From positions 682,001-746,000 of the forward strand of contig CAWBOY010000004.1 in assembly GCA_963790585.1 (NCBI GenBank): a DNA stretch of 64,000 bases. Reading direction: 5' to 3'. The stretch is from CAWBOY01 sp963790585. GTDB taxonomy: Bacteria; Planctomycetota; Planctomycetia; Gemmatales; Gemmataceae. A program made the position numbers and the translations under genes. Positions 60,603 to 64,000 of the stretch are shown here, piece by piece. Within the stretch, counting starts at the first letter, position 1. Every line of letters starts with the position of its first letter. A model generated the notes under the pieces. The model ran no database searches and was not told where the DNA came from. It saw only the letters and a list, made by a program, of their open reading frames with translations.

Positions 60603-62141
60603 ATGAAACCCCAAGCAACAAGCAACTCCGGCCTCATTCGCACCCTCGGCCCTCTGATGACGACGGCCATCGTCATTGGCACTGTCATCGGGTCCGGCGT
60701 CTTCAAAAAACCAGCACTGGTCGCCGAAAACGTGCCTTTTTCAGGAGCGGCGGCGATCATCTGGATCCTCGGCGGCCTTCTCGTCCTATTAGGGGCGCTC
60801 GCCTATGCCGAAGTAGCGACACTCTATCCCAAGGCGGGCGGCAACTATGTTTTCTTGCGCGAGGGCTATGGGCGTCTGTTCGGGTTTTTATGGGGATGGG
60901 TCGAATTTTGCATCATTCGCACCGCCTCTATCGCGGCTCTCGCCACCATCTTTACCGAATCGCTCAATGACATTCTCACCTTGAGCCAATCAGCGACGAG
61001 CCCGGTTCTCGGCTTTTGGACTCAAAAGTCTATCACGATCTGTGTTATCCTTTTTCTGGCTCTCGTCAACATCCGCGGCGTACAGTGGGGCGGGTGGCTT
61101 CAAGTCCTCGTAACTACCGTGAAGGTCGGCTCGCTGTTGGGGATCATCGCGTTACCCTGGCTGGCCTGGATCCTGTATCAACCGAGCGCTCTGGCGCATC
61201 CGCCCAAGCTCGATAACTTGGCACCGATGTGGCCTGGCGCATGGTACGATCTCAATCTGGCCGGCCTTTCCAAAGCATTTCTCGGCGTGCTGTGGGCTTA
61301 CCACGGTTGGATGAATATCGGCCCGATCGCGGAAGAAGTCAAAAACCCGCAACGCAACATTCCGTTGTCTCTGCTTCTCGGCGTTGGCGTGATTATTTTC
61401 CTCTATCTGGGAGCCAATCTCGCCTACAACGTAATTCTGCCGCAGCACGAAATGGTGCCTTTGAATAAAACCAATACGCCCGTCGTCAGCGAGTTCGCGT
61501 TTCGCCTTCTCGGGCCAATCGGCACCTTGCTCGCCGCGGCGGCGGTGATGACTTCAGTGTTCGGCTCACTCAATGGCAATATCCTAGTCGGCCCGCGGCT
61601 TCTCTATGCGATGTCGGAAGATGGCCTCGCTCCAACGGCGATGTGTCGCATCCATCTGCGTTACAAGACTCCTGCCTTGGCCATTGCCGTCATGGCCGCC
61701 TGGTCCTGTTTTCTTGTACTCGCCATCGCGCTTATCAATCAGTTAAGAATCTTCAAAGAAGCGTCCGACTTCGATCAGCTCACCGATTTCGCGATGTTCG
61801 GCGCCGTCATATTCGAGACTATGGCCGTATTCACGATCTTCATCTTCCGCTGGCGCTACCCCGATGCCGAGCGCACCTATCGCTGTTGGGGTTACCCCCT
61901 GGTGCCGGCGCTCTACATCGTTCTGCCCGCCTTCATCCTCTACAGCACATTTGTGTCGCGTCCTGAAGAAGCATTGTCAGCGTCAGCCTTCATCGGCCTG
62001 GGGGCCGTGATCTATTATGCTTTCGGTCTTTATCGAGCGCCACGGAACCCCGCGCTGCGCTTGGGGCTGGTGAGTAAGTGTCCCGCCCTCGGCTCCTCGG
62101 GCGATACCCAGCCGCCGCGAATTGCCTCAGGCGGGACATAA
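60603..62141 (+). CDS. APC-family amino-acid permease
   Basis: A 512-residue membrane protein with about 12 helices. TTAIVIGTVIGSGVFKKPAL is the first-helix binding motif, followed by EVATLYPKAGGNYVFLREGYG, AYHGWMNIGPIAEEVKNPQR and FGSLNGNILVGPRLLYAMSE, as in LAT/APC transporters. The last 20 residues (CPALGSSGDTQPPRIASGG) and the stop come from an inverted repeat. The substrate cannot be told; a neutral or branched amino acid is plausible. Confidence 0.88.
   Translation: MKPQATSNSGLIRTLGPLMTTAIVIGTVIGSGVFKKPALVAENVPFSGAAAIIWILGGLLVLLGALAYAEVATLYPKAGGNYVFLREGYGRLFGFLWGWVEFCIIRTASIAALATIFTESLNDILTLSQSATSPVLGFWTQKSITICVILFLALVNIRGVQWGGWLQVLVTTVKVGSLLGIIALPWLAWILYQPSALAHPPKLDNLAPMWPGAWYDLNLAGLSKAFLGVLWAYHGWMNIGPIAEEVKNPQRNIPLSLLLGVGVIIFLYLGANLAYNVILPQHEMVPLNKTNTPVVSEFAFRLLGPIGTLLAAAAVMTSVFGSLNGNILVGPRLLYAMSEDGLAPTAMCRIHLRYKTPALAIAVMAAWSCFLVLAIALINQLRIFKEASDFDQLTDFAMFGAVIFETMAVFTIFIFRWRYPDAERTYRCWGYPLVPALYIVLPAFILYSTFVSRPEEALSASAFIGLGAVIYYAFGLYRAPRNPALRLGLVSKCPALGSSGDTQPPRIASGGT
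62079..62138. repeat. Inverted repeat at the permease C-terminus
   Basis: tgtcccgcc (62079-62087) is exactly inverted at 62130-62138, with weaker pairing for six more bases each side. It encodes the last residues of the permease, and its end touches the stop codon (62139-62141). Confidence 0.6.
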
Positions 62142-62474
62142 GTGCGAGCAAAGCCGAAGTGAGCAAAGCAATCGCCGTACCAAGCCATCGTTTCCTCACG
62201 GCCAGCCTCTTTTGGCTCAGTCCAAACCTATATTTGGCCTCTCTTAACGCCTGTACTCGTGCATTTTGCGACCGCGTCGTGCGGCTTTACCCGTGATCGC
62301 CACAGCTTACCCAGCCTATGTCCGGCAACTCAATTTACCGGAATAATCGATCCAGCCCCGTTCCCGTGGCAACCGATAGAACCAGTACCCGGCCGCCACT
62401 TCCTATGGAGGAAGTCCACCGCTCCTCGCATAGGACAGAAATCCTAAAGTTCACTTGAAGGAAGGACGACCGAC
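62142..62474. other. Intergenic region of 333 nt before the porin gene
   Basis: No gene is seen. AAGGAAGGAC (about 62457-62466) is a strong ribosome site for the porin. The promoter is presumably here; no long repeat stands out. Confidence 0.5.
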
Positions 62475-64000
62475 GTGCTCACTCATTTGCTCTCGGGAGT
62501 GGCTTTTTGCTTCGGCCAAGCCGCGCCCGTTGTGCCGCCGTTAGGTGCGCCCAAGCCGATCGTCGCTGTCAGCGCTGATCTCGAGCCGGCGGCCAAGAAT
62601 GGCACTTCCGGCACGATCGACTTGGATCCCAAAGAACCAGCCAAAGACTCGCCCAAGGAAGAACCGCAAAGCGGCTTCTTCAAGGCCTTCTGGAAGGCAA
62701 ACGTAGACGAATTCTGCCCCAAAAAAGACGACGCGCCCAAAGAAGACGAACCTGAGAAGCCGCGCCGCGCCAATCCAACTCCCTTTGTCGCGCCGCCTTT
62801 TCCCGCCGGCGAATGGCAGGGCTATCCTAACATCGGCGTACCGCCGAGCGATTTTAGTTCTTACGCGCTGATGAAAGGAATTTATGCCACGCCGGCGGGC
62901 GATTTCTTCAAAGACAATCGCATTTATGCCTACGGCTGGATTACCGTCGGAGGAAACTACAGCACCTCCAAGAACTCCAACGTTCCGGAGTCGTACCTCG
63001 TCGTACCCAATCGCATGGAGATGGACCAGGCGGTATTCCGTGTCGAGCGCGAGCCAGACACGGTGCAGACGGACCATGTGGACTGGGGCTTCCGCGTCAC
63101 CAACTTCTATGGCATCGACTATCGTTACACCACGGCGGGCGGCTACTTCAGCGATCAGCTACTCAAAAACAATCGTCTCTACGGTTACGATCCGCTCGAG
63201 ATCTATGGCGAGGTGTATATCCCAGGGATCGCCGATGGCCTGAACATTCGGGTGGGCCGTTACATTTCGCCGCCCGACATCGAAGCCCAAATGGCGCCAG
63301 ATAACTATCTTGCCTCACACTCGATCTTGTTCACCTACGACAACTACACTCAGACTGGCGTCCTGGCGACGTTGAAGCTCAACGATCAGTGGATGGTACA
63401 AGCCGGGCTTAACGCCGGCGGCGATATGGCCCCTTGGTACAAGGGAGCGATTCCTACTGGGTTCTTAGGCTTGCGTTGGATTTCCAAGGATAATAACGAC
63501 TCGGTTTACACCTGTTGGAACGACATCAATAACGCCAAATATCGCCAATTCGAGGACGATGGCCAGCCAACCGGCCACGACAACTACAACTACGTCGTAT
63601 CCACCTGGAGCCATCGCTTCAATCCGAAATTCATTACGACGACCGAAGCCTATTTCATGTATCAATATGACGCACCACTCGGTGGCACGCCAAGCACTGG
63701 CCCCGTCCAATCCTTCGGCGGCGGTGGCGGCGAAGGCCCCATACTCCAGGGCCTGTCAACAGCGTTTGGCGTGGTGAATTACACGGCATTCCAGATTTCC
63801 ACTAAGGACTACATCACCATTCGCAATGAATGGTGGGATGACAACCGGGGAATGCGCTCCGGCTTCGCTACCGCCTATTCGAGCAACACCATTGGGATCT
63901 CGCATAACTTCAATAACTATCTTCAGATTCGGCCCGAAATCGGTTTTTTCCATGCCTACAACGCGCCTGCGTTTGATAACGGCACGAGGAATAACCAACT
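62475..64000 (+). CDS. BBP2-type outer-membrane porin, partial (runs off the window)
   Basis: The frame is open from GTG 62475 to the window end, at least 508 residues. A short leader with LLSGVAFCFGQAAP resembles a signal peptide. It is followed by a charged Lys/Asp/Glu/Pro-rich linker (residues about 20-105) and then a beta-barrel with aromatic repeats: YAYGWITVGGNYSTSKNSNV, DWGFRVTNFYGIDYRYTTAG, GEVYIPGIADGLNIRVGRYI and TPEQ-free strands of YNYVVSTWSHRFN. The pattern NIRVGRYISPPDIEAQMAPD resembles planctomycete porins of the BBP2 family (PF07642). The strong ribosome site suggests high expression. Confidence 0.82.
   Translation, partial: MLTHLLSGVAFCFGQAAPVVPPLGAPKPIVAVSADLEPAAKNGTSGTIDLDPKEPAKDSPKEEPQSGFFKAFWKANVDEFCPKKDDAPKEDEPEKPRRANPTPFVAPPFPAGEWQGYPNIGVPPSDFSSYALMKGIYATPAGDFFKDNRIYAYGWITVGGNYSTSKNSNVPESYLVVPNRMEMDQAVFRVEREPDTVQTDHVDWGFRVTNFYGIDYRYTTAGGYFSDQLLKNNRLYGYDPLEIYGEVYIPGIADGLNIRVGRYISPPDIEAQMAPDNYLASHSILFTYDNYTQTGVLATLKLNDQWMVQAGLNAGGDMAPWYKGAIPTGFLGLRWISKDNNDSVYTCWNDINNAKYRQFEDDGQPTGHDNYNYVVSTWSHRFNPKFITTTEAYFMYQYDAPLGGTPSTGPVQSFGGGGGEGPILQGLSTAFGVVNYTAFQISTKDYITIRNEWWDDNRGMRSGFATAYSSNTIGISHNFNNYLQIRPEIGFFHAYNAPAFDNGTRNNQ

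Overview
The window looks like a chromosomal segment of a planctomycete, most likely of the Gemmataceae type. This rests on the combination of a giant multidomain secretin, a DUF1501 protein with a twin-arginine leader, a beta-propeller/HEAT/CxxCH haem protein of the PVC type, a Uma2 nuclease, an outer-membrane porin of the BBP2 kind, and LPS genes lpxD and lpxI in a GC-rich genome. The assignment is by gene content only.

Layout. 1-11982 (plus strand): mcsA-mcsB (protein-arginine kinase), an M28 peptidase, an aquaporin with a DUF3501 gene, priA, an HExxH metallopeptidase and the overlapping pair lpxD-lpxI. 11983-17540 is a sparse accessory stretch: one unrecognised gene, a small two-gene unit with a retropepsin-like protease, an IS5-family element that has cut an unrecognised gene in two, two small minus-strand genes and several repeats. 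17540-29607: pyrC and a GT87 membrane glycosyltransferase on the minus strand, tilS, DUF1501 and Uma2 genes on the plus strand, then an esterase, a haem-binding PVC protein and a TPR protein on the minus strand. 29984-38753: an RND efflux set of one lipoprotein adaptor and two different permeases, with no outer-membrane channel gene. 38881-40234: nusB and a PHP phosphoesterase. 40325-59098 (minus strand): a near-complete type II secretion locus in the order gspE-F-G-H-I-J-K-L-M-D, followed by a lipoprotein. 59418-64000: mnmA, an amino-acid permease and the start of a porin that runs off the window.

Two features dominate. First, at least fifteen genes contain one or more apparent single-base frameshifts, including genes that are normally indispensable (pyrC, tilS) and most of the secretion operon. 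Both insertions and deletions occur, and the protein reads continuously across each site once one base is added or removed. I annotate these as whole genes; residual sequencing or assembly indels are the simplest explanation. Second, gaps between genes, and several gene ends, carry long near-perfect inverted repeats. The families have unrelated arm sequences, but most share one plan: 23-50 bp arms around a 24-31 nt centre. Two families occur twice with conserved centres. One copy lies inside a coding sequence in frame, and others supply or overlap stop codons.

Functionally the window is mostly housekeeping plus cell envelope: LPS acylation, type II secretion, RND efflux, porin and surface proteins. 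Several envelope proteins carry unusual Ser/Thr/Gly-rich inserts. I found no CRISPR array, rRNA or convincing tRNA.
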